The notes beneath the pieces are model-generated. The model saw only the letters and a list, made by a program, of their open reading frames with translations, made no database searches and was not told the DNA's origin. Made by a program: the position numbers and the translations under genes. DNA of 64,000 nt from Sphingomonas sp. BK235 (GTDB taxonomy: Bacteria > Pseudomonadota > Alphaproteobacteria > Sphingomonadales > Sphingomonadaceae). Below, piece by piece: positions 53,113-61,743 of the stretch (position 1 is the first letter of the stretch; each line of letters begins with the position of its first letter). The stretch is from NCBI RefSeq assembly GCF_004345855.1, contig NZ_SLXN01000002.1, positions 620,001-684,000 of the forward strand, written 5' to 3'.

Positions 53113-54042
53113 ATGCCCCACATGCCTGACTTCGAAGCCTGGGCGATCTTCGCCAAGGTCGCGGAGCTCGGCTCGTTCAGCCACGCCGCGGAGGAGCTCG
53201 GCCTCGCAAGCACCACCGTGTCGAAGGCGATCACGCGCATCGAGCAGCGCATGCAGACCACGCTGCTCCATCGCACGACCCGGAAGCTCTCGCTGACGGA
53301 GACCGGCCGCCTCTGCGTCGAACGCGCCGCACGCATGCTGGCGGATGGTCGCGCGATCGAGGCCGACGTGGTCGAGGAGGCGGCGGTGCCCCGAGGTCGC
53401 GTCAGGATGGCGTGCGGTACCGCGTTCGGGCTCGCCACGGTCGTCCCGATCATGCCCACCTTTATGAAGCGCTATGCCGACATCGAGCTGGATCTCTGCC
53501 TGACCGAGGACGAGGTCGATCTGATCGGGTCCGGCTTCGACGTCTGCATCAGGCTCGGGCCGCCGCCGGACAGCACGCTGCGGACCGTCCGCCTGATCTC
53601 CTTCGCACGCCCGCTCGTCGGCTCTCCGGCACTCGTGGAGGAGCACGGAGCGCCCAGCGACCCTGCCGACCTCGCCCGTTTTCCGGCCATCATCCCAACG
53701 AACGTGCCGTGGGGCAACGACTGGGAATTCGAGCGGCCTGGAGAGACGCAGGTGGTCAGGATGACGGGTCGATACCACATCAACCATGCTACCGCGGTAC
53801 TTCCAGCGGTGGCGCAGGGCCTCGGGGTGGCGCTGCTGCCGGACTTCTTCGTCCATGACGAACTGAAGAGCGGCCGTCTGCTGCACCTTCTGCCCGATTG
53901 GGCGGCAGCGCCCAAGTCCGCCTACATGGTCACGCCTCCGGGAGTAGCGCGGCCGGCCCGTGTCCGCGTCCTGATCGATTTCCTGCGCGAGCATTATGGG
54001 AGGCAGGCCTGGGCGCAGCCTCCCACTGAACCCGCAAGCTAG
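53113..54042 (+). CDS. LysR-family transcriptional regulator
   Basis: This 309-residue regulator has the winged helix FEAWAIFAKVAELGSFSHAA, EELGLASTTVSKAITRIEQR, LLHRTTRKLSLTETGRLCVE and a CrgA-type effector domain (GRVRMACGTAFGLATVVPIM, GSGFDVCIRLGPPPDSTLRT, GVALLPDFFVHDELKSGRLL). It is convergent with the Ohr-like gene, one base apart, and overlaps nothing. ATG 53113 follows AGAGGATAGCC. Target not obvious; the SDR-type divergent partner seen for the LysR gene at 42 kb is missing here. Confidence 0.88.
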   Translation: MPHMPDFEAWAIFAKVAELGSFSHAAEELGLASTTVSKAITRIEQRMQTTLLHRTTRKLSLTETGRLCVERAARMLADGRAIEADVVEEAAVPRGRVRMACGTAFGLATVVPIMPTFMKRYADIELDLCLTEDEVDLIGSGFDVCIRLGPPPDSTLRTVRLISFARPLVGSPALVEEHGAPSDPADLARFPAIIPTNVPWGNDWEFERPGETQVVRMTGRYHINHATAVLPAVAQGLGVALLPDFFVHDELKSGRLLHLLPDWAAAPKSAYMVTPPGVARPARVRVLIDFLREHYGRQAWAQPPTEPAS

Positions 54043-54043
54043 C

Positions 54044-54460
54044 TCAGGCGGCGAGCGGAAGCGTGCGGACGTGTTCGCCCGTCGTCCTCACGAGCGGGCA
54101 GATCGACATGGCCTGTCTTACAATATCGCACGCATCAGCCTCGCTGAGGCATGGGATGTCCGCGTCCAGCGTGACGATGAGGCTCATGCCGTCTCGGCCG
54201 TCCTGCAATTCGACGGTCGCAGTGACGTTGCAGTCCGACGGGACGCGGATCGCTCGGTCTTCGGCCACCTGGCGGATCGCCGCCAGGAGGGAGGAGGCGT
54301 GCGCAGCCGCGAGCAGCTGCTCCGGGTTGGTACCCGGCCCGTCGTCGCCGTCGAGCGCCGCGGGGGTCGAGAGTTCGACCTTGAGGCGCCCATCGCTGCT
54401 GGAGGCGTAGCCCGAGCGACCGCCGAGCGCGGTGACTGCAGTGACGTAGACGTCTTTCAT
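54044..54460 (-). CDS. Ohr/OsmC-family protein lacking the peroxidatic cysteine
   Basis: The 138-residue protein has the Ohr layout: MKDVYVTAVTALGGRSGYAS, KVELSTPAALDGDDGPGTNP and EQLLAAAHASSLLAAIRQVA. In Ohr the equivalent of HASSL is YAACF, whose Cys attacks organic hydroperoxides; here it is Ser (about residue 57). The second active-site Cys is kept (Cys121 in SICPLVRTT). Activity as a peroxidase is therefore doubtful. Start 54460 is preferred; the open frame extends to 54529. A perfect palindrome lies 98 bp upstream. Confidence 0.82.
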   Translation of the reverse strand: MKDVYVTAVTALGGRSGYASSSDGRLKVELSTPAALDGDDGPGTNPEQLLAAAHASSLLAAIRQVAEDRAIRVPSDCNVTATVELQDGRDGMSLIVTLDADIPCLSEADACDIVRQAMSICPLVRTTGEHVRTLPLAA

Positions 54461-54557
54461 GATAAGCTCCGATGCTGCTTCGGGATCGCTGGGATCGTCA
54501 CCCTCGATCTGCATCCGACCTATGCCCATCCGGGGTCTCGTTTAATGGCCAAGACGC

Positions 54558-54575
54558 CACGTCATTGATGACGTG
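54558..54575. promoter_or_regulatory. 18-bp palindrome upstream of the Ohr-like gene
   Basis: Arms CACGTCAT and ATGACGTG with a TG centre form a near-complete palindrome in the gap between the end of the efflux operon and the Ohr-like gene. It is a candidate operator for an OhrR/MarR- or TetR-type regulator, or a weak terminator of the efflux operon. No T-run follows on either strand. Confidence 0.4.
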
Positions 54576-54596
54576 CAAGGCCGAATGGCTGAGAGT

Positions 54597-56000
54597 TCAG
54601 CGAAGTACGCTGCCGCCCAGACTTCGTGTCAGCGACACGTCGAGTACGAAGGCTCTGGCGCGCAGCGCCGCGGCTACCCTTCTTCTAGCGAGCAGGCGGT
54701 CCTCGACGAGAAGGACGGACTGGTAGTCGGCGGCTCCCCCTGAATAGCGCAGCTGCGCGAGCTGATAGGCCCTTTCGGTCGCGTGAAGCGCCTCGTCGGC
54801 ACCGGCGATCTCGCGGGCGAGCTGACGGCTGCTCACAGCGACGTCGGCGACATCCCGGAGCGCCTGTGTCACCGTCTCGTCGTAGAGTGCGACGGCAGCA
54901 TCGTAATCCGCCCTGGCACCCCGGTAGTTGGCCCGCCGGCGGCCGCCGTCGAATATCGGAAGGCTGAGCGCAGGCCCGCCCGCTCCGACGTCGCTTCCTC
55001 CGCGGAAGAGGTTGTCGACGCCGAGCGCCTCGAAACCGAGAAGCCCAAGCAGATTGATGTTGGGATAGAACTGAGCGTGCGCCACCTTGATGCGCTTGCC
55101 TGCCGCCTCGACCCGCCAGCGCGCTGCGACCACGTCGGGGCGGTGTCCGAGCAGGTCCGCTGCGAGACCCCGCGGCAGTCCAAACGACTTTAGCGCCGGT
55201 GCGCTCGGCCGATCGATCGACATACCCCGGTCGGGACCTGATCCCAGGAGGGAGGCGAGCCTGTTACGGGTAAGGCCGATCGCCTCGTCCGCCTGGGCCA
55301 GCTCGGAGCGCGCCGCAGGGGGACCGGCCTGCGCCTGCGCGAGATCAGCTTCCGAGTCGAAGCCGTGAGCGACCCGCGCGGTGACGAGCTCCAGGCTCTT
55401 CTCGCGCACCGCCAGCGTCTCCTGGAGAACGTCGCGATCGGCGAAGAGCCGGGTGAGATCCGCGTACGTGGCGGCCACCGATGTCGAGATGACCAGTCTT
55501 GCAGCAGCCGCGTCCGCCCGGGCCGCCTCCGCGTCCGACTTCGCCGCCGCGAGCGACGCGCGGTTCTTGCCCCAGAAGTCCAGCTCCCAGGCGAAGCTCA
55601 GGCCCACCTTGCCGTAGTCGTGAAAGCCCTGACGCTCCGGCAGCACGGGAACACCCGCTTCGGTGCTCGGTCTGCTGACGGTCAAGGAGCCGTCCGCGGA
55701 CACGCTGGGGAGCGTCGCCGCACCGGCGGCTCCCACGAGGGCCTCGGCTCTGCGGAGGCGCGCCGCAGCCTGGGCCATGGTCGGCGAGCTGGCGAGAGCC
55801 TCCTCGACTAGCAGGGTGAGCTGTGGATCGCCGTAGGCACGCCACCATGCTGCTTCGGGCCAGGGCGCAGCCTCCGCCTGAAAGCTTCTGGCCGTCTCGT
55901 ACTGGGTCGACGGTCTGACGACCGGTTCAGGGCCGAGTTTCGGCGGCGACACGCACCCGGCGAGGAGCGCCGCGATAGAAAGGATGAACACTCTTCTCAC
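54597..56000 (-). CDS. RND/EmrAB-type outer-membrane channel lipoprotein (NodT family)
   Basis: The 467-residue TolC-like outer-membrane factor has a lipoprotein signal (VFILSIAALLAGCVSPP; lipobox LAGC) and two OEP repeats, each with long coiled helices (SPTMAQAAARLRRAEALVGA and similar). GLPRGLAADLLGHRPDVVAA and KRIKVAHAQFYPNINLLGLL are NodT-type marks. The start GTG 56000 overlaps the adaptor stop by four bases (GTGA); an upstream start at 56039 would overlap by 43. It is the last gene of the tripartite exporter. Confidence 0.9.
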   Translation of the reverse strand: MRRVFILSIAALLAGCVSPPKLGPEPVVRPSTQYETARSFQAEAAPWPEAAWWRAYGDPQLTLLVEEALASSPTMAQAAARLRRAEALVGAAGAATLPSVSADGSLTVSRPSTEAGVPVLPERQGFHDYGKVGLSFAWELDFWGKNRASLAAAKSDAEAARADAAAARLVISTSVAATYADLTRLFADRDVLQETLAVREKSLELVTARVAHGFDSEADLAQAQAGPPAARSELAQADEAIGLTRNRLASLLGSGPDRGMSIDRPSAPALKSFGLPRGLAADLLGHRPDVVAARWRVEAAGKRIKVAHAQFYPNINLLGLLGFEALGVDNLFRGGSDVGAGGPALSLPIFDGGRRRANYRGARADYDAAVALYDETVTQALRDVADVAVSSRQLAREIAGADEALHATERAYQLAQLRYSGGAADYQSVLLVEDRLLARRRVAAALRARAFVLDVSLTRSLGGSVLR

Positions 56001-57172
56001 GACCGCGTCCCGCACCGGAACGAGCCACCGGCGAACCACGAGATAAGGCCGCCATGCGATCTTCCGTCGACATGCGAACCGATCTCTATGCGAGGCGTCA
56101 CGGACATGCCGGTCGCGAGCCGGTCGAGACCCGCCTGTTGCTGGTCGAGGAGGATGCGAACCGTGAAACGTCGCACGATCTTCGTGAAGTTGCCCGTGGC
56201 GTTGTCTGGAGGAATCACGGCGAACTCGGACCCGCTCGCGCCGAGCGCGCCTTCCACGACGCCGCAGAACGTGACGTCCGGTACTGCGTCCACGGCCAAC
56301 TGCACGCGATCGCCCTGTCTGATACGAGCCAGCTGGGTTTCGCGGAGGTTCGCCTCCACCCAGAGACCGCGAGTCGGAGTGATGGCCAGCAGGCGGGTGC
56401 CCGTGTTCACGAACTCGCCCAGCCGGACGTTGCGGGCCGCCACCCTTCCTTCCCGCGGCGACACCACGTCCGTGCGTCCGAGGTCGGCTTGGGCGCGCAC
56501 CAGCTTCGCGCGCGCGCCCTCGAGCTGCGCCTGGGCGGAGAGCCTCTGGGCAGCCAGGACCCGAAGCTGCTTACGTGCGGCCTCCGCCTGGGCGACGGTC
56601 TGGGCAACCGCCGAGCTCGATCTGACGTTCTCCGCCCGAGCAGTTTCGAACAGCTGCCGGCTCACCGCACCCTGCCCGACGAGCGCGTCGGATCGCGCGA
56701 AGTCAGCGTCACTGCGGACCGACGTGGCGCGGGCCGAGGTGACGCCTGCGTCGGCAACCCGGATCTGCGCCTGCTGCAATTCCGTCTGGGCCGATATCTG
56801 CTGCAGGGACGCCTCTGCCTGCGAGACGGCGGCGTGGACGTCTGACACCGCGGAGGCGTAGTCCGTCGGGTCGATCCTTATGAGCGTCTGTCCAGGCCGG
56901 ACAGTGGCATTGTTCTCGGTCAGTACGGCCGTCACGTAGCCCGGCACCTTCGGCGACACGAACGTGACGTCCCCCTTCACGTAGGCGTTGTCAGTCGAGA
57001 CGAAGGCGACGCTCTGCGGACCATAGGCGTACAGTCCGGCCACTACGACCGCGGTGGCACCCGCGAGAAGGAAGGCGGTGGCGACGCGGCGGGAAGCGCC
57101 GGCTGTCCGAGGCCTTTCCTTCGCCGTAGCCTCCTCGCCGGCGACGGGGGCTGACGTTGCGACGCTCTTCAT
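55997..57172 (-). CDS. HlyD/EmrA-family membrane fusion (adaptor) protein
   Basis: The 391-residue periplasmic adaptor has one N-terminal transmembrane helix (FLLAGATAVVVAGLYAYG), the biotinyl-lipoyl half FVSTDNAYVKGDVTFVSPKV, a long alpha-hairpin with coiled coils, and the second lipoyl half VVSPREGRVAARNVRLGEFV plus a beta-barrel (GLWVEANLRETQLARIRQGD). It connects the MFS pump with the outer-membrane channel. Both gene ends overlap the neighbours by four bases. Confidence 0.92.
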   Translation of the reverse strand: MKSVATSAPVAGEEATAKERPRTAGASRRVATAFLLAGATAVVVAGLYAYGPQSVAFVSTDNAYVKGDVTFVSPKVPGYVTAVLTENNATVRPGQTLIRIDPTDYASAVSDVHAAVSQAEASLQQISAQTELQQAQIRVADAGVTSARATSVRSDADFARSDALVGQGAVSRQLFETARAENVRSSSAVAQTVAQAEAARKQLRVLAAQRLSAQAQLEGARAKLVRAQADLGRTDVVSPREGRVAARNVRLGEFVNTGTRLLAITPTRGLWVEANLRETQLARIRQGDRVQLAVDAVPDVTFCGVVEGALGASGSEFAVIPPDNATGNFTKIVRRFTVRILLDQQQAGLDRLATGMSVTPRIEIGSHVDGRSHGGLISWFAGGSFRCGTRS

Positions 57173-58746
57173 GCTGCTATCCTCTGCTGATCCGAGGTCG
57201 ACGTGGTGGCGGCCTCGGGTGGAACGGCGGGCAGGGCCCAGACCAGGACGGCGCCAAGAGCCAGGACGATGGCGGTAACCACGAAGGCGTCCGCGAACGC
57301 GAGCGTGAAGGCCTGACCGCCTGCCGCCCGGGACAGCGTCGCGATTGCCGATGCCTGCGCGTTGCCGGCGTCGGCGCTGAAGCGGGCGAACGCTCCCGAA
57401 GCCTGCGCGATGCGCTGCGACGTCTCCGGCGAGGTGGCGCTCACAGCCTCCACGATGCGGGCAGAGTGGAACTTCTCACGCTCGACGACCAGATGGGAAA
57501 GGATGGCCAGGCCGGCGACGATGCCGAACACCCGGGTGAGATTGAAGATGATCCCGACGGTAGGGCCGTCCTGCATGGTGACGCCGTGCGTCGCGAAGCG
57601 CAGCACGGCCACGCTGAAGAAGCCCATCCCGAGACCCGCTACGGCGGCGGCGAGTCGGAGCTGATCGGCAGCCCACTCTGGAGTGAGGCCGATGCACATG
57701 GACGCCGCGCACGCGAAGCTGGCAAGGCCGGCCGAGAGAAGCCAGCGGCTGTCGAAGCGCCGTGCGAAGACGTACGACGCGAGCAGCGATAGCGCGGCGG
57801 CAGGCGTCATCGGTGCCAGGACGGCGCCGATCTCCGCCGTACGGTAACCCTGCAGGCGACCGAGGTAGGACGGGACGATGTAGATCGCGAACATCTGTCC
57901 GAAGCGGAAGAAGACCGAGAGGACGATCCCCCAGGTGAACGTCGGACGTCGGAAGACGCTCAGGAGCAGCAGCGGACGCGCGGATCGAGCGAGGCCCGCG
58001 ATGGCGCAGGCCACCAGCGTCGCTCCGGCGACGGCCAGCGTCGGCACCCACCATGTCGCGAGCCAGAAATGGCGCTCCCCCTCTGACGCCGCGACGAGGA
58101 TCGCAGCCAGTCCGATGGCGAGGAGCGAGTAGCTGCCCCAGTCGGCTCGGATCAATGCCTCGGGCTTCCCCAGCTCCTCGCGGAGCGTCGTCCTGGCGCA
58201 GAGCCAGTACGGCACGCCGAGGAAGGCCTGCGCCCAGAAGAGGCTTCGCCATCCGAAGCCATCGACGAGCGACCCGCCAGCCGTGGCCGCCAGACCGAAA
58301 AGGAGCGACGTGGAGGTGGCGAAAAGGGTCATGCCCTCGAACCGTCCGCGCCCCGGCGGCAGAGAGGTCATGACCAGGAGCATGAAGAGGAGAGGCATGG
58401 CGCCTGCGAAGAAGCCCTGCACGACCCTCGCACACACCATCAGCGGCAGATCTGGCGCGAGCGCGCACAGTGCCGAGGCGCCGACGAAGCCTGCGGCGAT
58501 CATCTCCATGGCGCGTCCTCGGCCCATGCCGAACGCAAGCGCAGGGGTGGCCAGGACGCCGGCTATCGCGCCGACGTTCTGGAAGGTGTTGACGAGCGCA
58601 CCGCTGTCCGCCGCCACGGAGAGGCCACCCGAGATGTCGGCCGAGGACAGGACCGCCACGACGGGGAAGAGCGAGCCTAGTACGGCGCCGTAGCCGGCTA
58701 CCGCCAAGGCGGCGATGGGTGGCTTGTGGCCGGTCGTCGCGTTCAC
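57169..58746 (-). CDS. DHA2/EmrB-type MFS drug exporter
   Basis: This 525-residue, about 14-helix inner-membrane pump of the EmrB/DHA2 type carries ARVVQGFFAGAMPLLFMLLV, a motif-C-like helix, and the pair GGSLVDGFGWRSLFWAQAFL typical of EmrB. The C-terminal helix follows a long loop (HSARIVEAVSATSPETSQRI). Start GTG 58746 is backed by GGGAGA six bases upstream; the frame remains open to 58827. It heads the pump-adaptor-channel operon. Substrates are probably hydrophobic drugs or acids (inference). Confidence 0.88.
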   Translation of the reverse strand: MNATTGHKPPIAALAVAGYGAVLGSLFPVVAVLSSADISGGLSVAADSGALVNTFQNVGAIAGVLATPALAFGMGRGRAMEMIAAGFVGASALCALAPDLPLMVCARVVQGFFAGAMPLLFMLLVMTSLPPGRGRFEGMTLFATSTSLLFGLAATAGGSLVDGFGWRSLFWAQAFLGVPYWLCARTTLREELGKPEALIRADWGSYSLLAIGLAAILVAASEGERHFWLATWWVPTLAVAGATLVACAIAGLARSARPLLLLSVFRRPTFTWGIVLSVFFRFGQMFAIYIVPSYLGRLQGYRTAEIGAVLAPMTPAAALSLLASYVFARRFDSRWLLSAGLASFACAASMCIGLTPEWAADQLRLAAAVAGLGMGFFSVAVLRFATHGVTMQDGPTVGIIFNLTRVFGIVAGLAILSHLVVEREKFHSARIVEAVSATSPETSQRIAQASGAFARFSADAGNAQASAIATLSRAAGGQAFTLAFADAFVVTAIVLALGAVLVWALPAVPPEAATTSTSDQQRIAA

Positions 58747-58949
58747 GATCGTCTCCCGCTGCCGAACCTGGCCTGCGATCACACGATATCCCGGCTTCGA
58801 AGCTTGGATAATCGAGCCAAGCGCCACCTCACAGGTGACGAACAGCGAGGAATGGTTATGCGTTGGTGTAGGCGGGCCGACCTTCGCACCGGAGCTTGGC
58901 GGCCTCGGCCGGTTGCTTCGACGATGCGACTTGTGCAGGGGCGCCGGCG

Positions 58950-59573
58950 ATGCGCTACGACCTCGTTATATTCGACTTCGACGGCACGATCGCCGACAGC
59001 CGCGAATGGTTCTTCGGCTCCTTGAACGGCGTTGCAGATCGCTTTGGCTTCAGACGAACGACGGTGGACGAACGCGAAAGGCTGCGTGATCTAGGCACGC
59101 GCGAGATACTGCGTGAGCTGCGGATCCCTTTGTGGAAGATGCCGTCCATCGCCCGCTACATGCGGGAGCTCGCGGCGACCCAGATCGAGACCATCCGCCT
59201 GTTCGACGGCATCCCGGACGCGCTCCGGCGACTGTGGGCCTCCGGCACGGCTCTTGCGATCGTCAGTTCCAACGACGAGCACAACGTCCGCGAGGTTCTC
59301 GGCAGCGACCTGGCAGCCGCATTCGGCTTCTACGGCTGTGGATCGTCGCTCTTCGGCAAGAAGGCCAAGCTGCGACAGGCGATCCGCCGCTTCGGAGTCG
59401 AGCCAGGCCGTACGGTCTGCGTCGGCGACGAGACGCGCGACATCGAGGCGGCCCGCGCGGTGGGCGGCGTCGCCGCCGCAGTGGCCTGGGGCTATGCCAC
59501 GCCGGAGGCGCTCCGCCGGCACCACCCGGATGTCCTTCTGTCGCGAGTGGAGGACATCGCCGGATTGTTCTGA
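58950..59573 (+). CDS. HAD-superfamily hydrolase (phosphoglycolate-phosphatase-like)
   Basis: The 207-residue enzyme has the haloacid-dehalogenase motifs: I in VIFDFDGTIADSREWFFGSL (nucleophile Asp), II in ALAIVSSNDEHNV (Ser), III Lys in SLFGKKAKLRQAIRRFG and IV in VCVGDETRDIEAARAVGG. The cap is the helical type of the Gph/PGPase group. It likely dephosphorylates a small phosphomonoester. ATG 58950 is chosen; an upstream frame to 58896 is not conserved. It is divergent from the exporter operon. Confidence 0.86.
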   Translation: MRYDLVIFDFDGTIADSREWFFGSLNGVADRFGFRRTTVDERERLRDLGTREILRELRIPLWKMPSIARYMRELAATQIETIRLFDGIPDALRRLWASGTALAIVSSNDEHNVREVLGSDLAAAFGFYGCGSSLFGKKAKLRQAIRRFGVEPGRTVCVGDETRDIEAARAVGGVAAAVAWGYATPEALRRHHPDVLLSRVEDIAGLF

Positions 59574-59580
59574 TCCGTCC

Positions 59581-59604
59581 CGATCCGCCAGGCGGGGCGG
59601 ATCG
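59581..59604 (+). terminator. Hairpin after the HAD gene
   Basis: Nine-base arms CGATCCGCC and GGCGGATCG with a 6-nt loop lie eight bases after the stop codon. No T-run follows, so it may be a mild terminator or an mRNA-stabilising stem. Confidence 0.45.
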
Positions 59605-59702
59605 AGACGACGCCACCTAGCTCTTGGTATGATGGCGAGGCGCGGAATCGCGGTCTATCCAAGGGAGGGATTGAGCGAGAGGCACTACGAACGGAGGTTG
59701 GC

Positions 59703-60368
59703 ATGCAGGCGAACGAAGCGACAGTGGTCCCGATCGTTCACGTCGTGGATGACGACGCCGGCATCCGGGACGCGATAGCGGATCTCTTTTTGTCGGTGGA
59801 GCGGGAGGCGCGTTGCTACGCCAACGGGCTCGATTTCCTCGAACAGGCGGATCCTGACGCGCCTGGCTGTCTGCTCACGGATGTCCGGCTGCCGAAGCTC
59901 GGAGGTCTGGAGCTGCAGGATCGCCTGTCGTCACATGGCTTCAGCCTCCCGGTGGTTTTCATGAGCGGGTTCGCCGACGTCCCGATGTCGGTGCGAGGCC
60001 TGAAGTCTGGTGCCGTCGACTTCCTGCTGAAGCCCCTACGCGACCAGGACGTGCTCGATGCGACGGACGCGGCAATCGAGCTAGACCGCGACCGGCGGGG
60101 CGACGCGTTGGAGAGCGCCCGCATCCGCACCCGTCTGGCGTCCCTCACCACGCGCGAGCGCGAGGTCCTGGCGCTGGTGCTGGACGGCCGGAAGAATCGC
60201 GAGGTAGCCGAGATCCTCTCGCTGAGCGAGATAACGGTGAAGATCCACCGCGGCACGGCGATGCGGAAGATCGAAGCCCGGAACGTCCAGCAGCTGGTAC
60301 GCATGGACCGCCTTCTGGGCTTCACCATCAGCGGCTGGAGCGCGCATGTCCTCGAGCACGAAGGCTAG
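59703..60368 (+). CDS. FixJ/NarL-type response regulator
   Basis: The 221-residue regulator has a receiver (VHVVDDDAGIRDAIADLFLS, phospho-Asp in LLTDVRLPKLGGLELQ, switch FMSGFADVPMSVRGLKSGAV, Lys in FLLKPL) and a LuxR-type HTH (LTTREREVLALVLDGRKNRE, VAEILSLSEITVKIHRGTAM). DVPMSVRGLKSGA is the FixJ-subfamily mark. ATG 59703 follows ACGGAGGTTGG. It is convergent with the lone receiver gene, three bases apart. The PAS kinase at 44 kb is a possible partner. Confidence 0.92.
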   Translation: MQANEATVVPIVHVVDDDAGIRDAIADLFLSVEREARCYANGLDFLEQADPDAPGCLLTDVRLPKLGGLELQDRLSSHGFSLPVVFMSGFADVPMSVRGLKSGAVDFLLKPLRDQDVLDATDAAIELDRDRRGDALESARIRTRLASLTTREREVLALVLDGRKNREVAEILSLSEITVKIHRGTAMRKIEARNVQQLVRMDRLLGFTISGWSAHVLEHEG

Positions 60369-60371
60369 CCG

Positions 60372-60758
60372 CTAGCCGCGATCCAGCGCGGCGTTGAGGT
60401 TTTCGAGCAGCGCGTCTGCATCGACGGGCTTGCAGAGGAAGGCCGCTGCACCGACGCGTGCGGCCTGCGACCTTGTCACTTCGTCGTCGAACGAGCTGAC
60501 GAAGATGATGGGCAGCCCGGGCGCGATCGCCGACGCACGCCGACCCAGCTCGAAGCCGTCCATGCCCGGCATCCGAACATCTGAGACGAGACAGTCGAAC
60601 CGCTCGGGTTCAAGTTCCTCCAGAAAGCGCAGGGCCGACAGGAACCTTTCGCTCCTGAAGTCCAGTACCTCCACGAGTTCCGCGATCGCGTCGCACATGC
60701 TCGCGTCGTCGTCCACGACTGCTATGAGAGGAAGTCGATGCAAAAGGCTGTTCCTCAA
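60372..60758 (-). CDS. Single-domain response regulator
   Basis: The 128-residue receiver has acidic pocket VVDDDASM, phospho-Asp in CLVSDVRMPGMDGFELGRRA, switch in IIFVSSFDDEVT and Lys in FLCKPVDADALLENL. No output domain. The best start visible is TTG 60758; an alternative TTG is at 60743. It lies between two FixJ-like regulator genes and may compete for or relay phosphate from the same kinase, as FixK/FixT-type or DivK-type partners do (inference). Confidence 0.85.
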   Translation of the reverse strand: MRNSLLHRLPLIAVVDDDASMCDAIAELVEVLDFRSERFLSALRFLEELEPERFDCLVSDVRMPGMDGFELGRRASAIAPGLPIIFVSSFDDEVTRSQAARVGAAAFLCKPVDADALLENLNAALDRG

Positions 60759-60821
60759 GCGGCGGGAACATGGGCAACGATCATTCTGCGTAATGGCTTC
60801 ATCCTTGAAGCATACGATGGT

Positions 60822-61523
60822 CTATCCTGGGTCCTTCAGCCGAATGAGAGCGGGGAGTGCGTCCCACATGCGTGCGAGCTCCGCCACGGATCCGGCAGCC
60901 ATCTTCTTCATGACCGCACCGCGATGCAGCTTGATCGTGACCTCGGACACGCCGAGCTCGTACGCGATCTGCTTGTTCAGGTGCCCCTGCGCCACGAACG
61001 AGAGAACCTGGCGCTCTCGCCTGGAGAGAGTGTCGTAGCGTGAGACGTTCTCGCTCACCACCGTTTGTTCGATACGGCGGGACCTGTCCGCATCGATCGC
61101 GGTCCATACCGCGTCGAGCAGCTCCTGCTCACGCACTGGCTTGGTGAGGAAGTCCGAGGCTCCCGCCTTCATCGCCTTGATGCTCATCGGAACGTCGGCG
61201 TGGCCCGTGATGAAGATGATCGGCATCGCGTGCTCGCGCTGACTAAGTTGCGCCTGGAGATCCAGGCCGCTGATGCCGGGCATCCTGACATCGAGCACGA
61301 AGCAGCCTGGCCGATCGGGTAGTTCGGCCTCGAGGAGCTCTCTGGCGTTCTCGAAGGACAGGGTGTCGATCCCCACCGACTCGAGAAGGTCGGCCAGCGC
61401 CTCGCGCATATCCTGATGATCATCGGCGATGACGACCAGCGGGCGTCCCGGAGCAGACGCCGTTCCAGCATCGACAGTCCTCGTCGCGGCCTGTTCTGCT
61501 CGAGGGGTCTCGCTGTCGATCAC
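60822..61523 (-). CDS. FixJ-type response regulator
   Basis: The 233-residue regulator has a 27-residue leader followed by a receiver (VVIADDHQDMREALADLLES, phospho-Asp in CFVLDVRMPGISGLDLQ, switch FITGHADVPMSIKAMKAGAS, Lys in FLTKPVREQELL) and a LuxR HTH (LSRRERQVLSFVAQGHLNKQ, IAYELGVSEVTIKLHRGAVM). The start is GTG 61523, preceded by GGAGACCC. DVPMSIKAMKAGA is the FixJ mark. It is on the same strand as the lone receiver, 63 bp upstream of it. Confidence 0.92.
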   Translation of the reverse strand: MIDSETPRAEQAATRTVDAGTASAPGRPLVVIADDHQDMREALADLLESVGIDTLSFENARELLEAELPDRPGCFVLDVRMPGISGLDLQAQLSQREHAMPIIFITGHADVPMSIKAMKAGASDFLTKPVREQELLDAVWTAIDADRSRRIEQTVVSENVSRYDTLSRRERQVLSFVAQGHLNKQIAYELGVSEVTIKLHRGAVMKKMAAGSVAELARMWDALPALIRLKDPG

Positions 61524-61743
61524 GTTGGGTCTCCGCCGGATTCCCTAGCAGTTCGGCAGGTTCTCTCCAAGCGAAGGTAGCTTGCCATAGCCTTTCGTAT
61601 GATCGCCACCGGCACTGCGTCGCGATGCGGAGCCGACCTGGAAGCGGTACGGTTTTGTCGAGCCTAGGACATCGGCTGGCAGGTCTGCGTGGCGCGCGCG
61701 TCTCACGAGATTTCGCCAGACGCACGTGGTGGAGGACTTCGGG

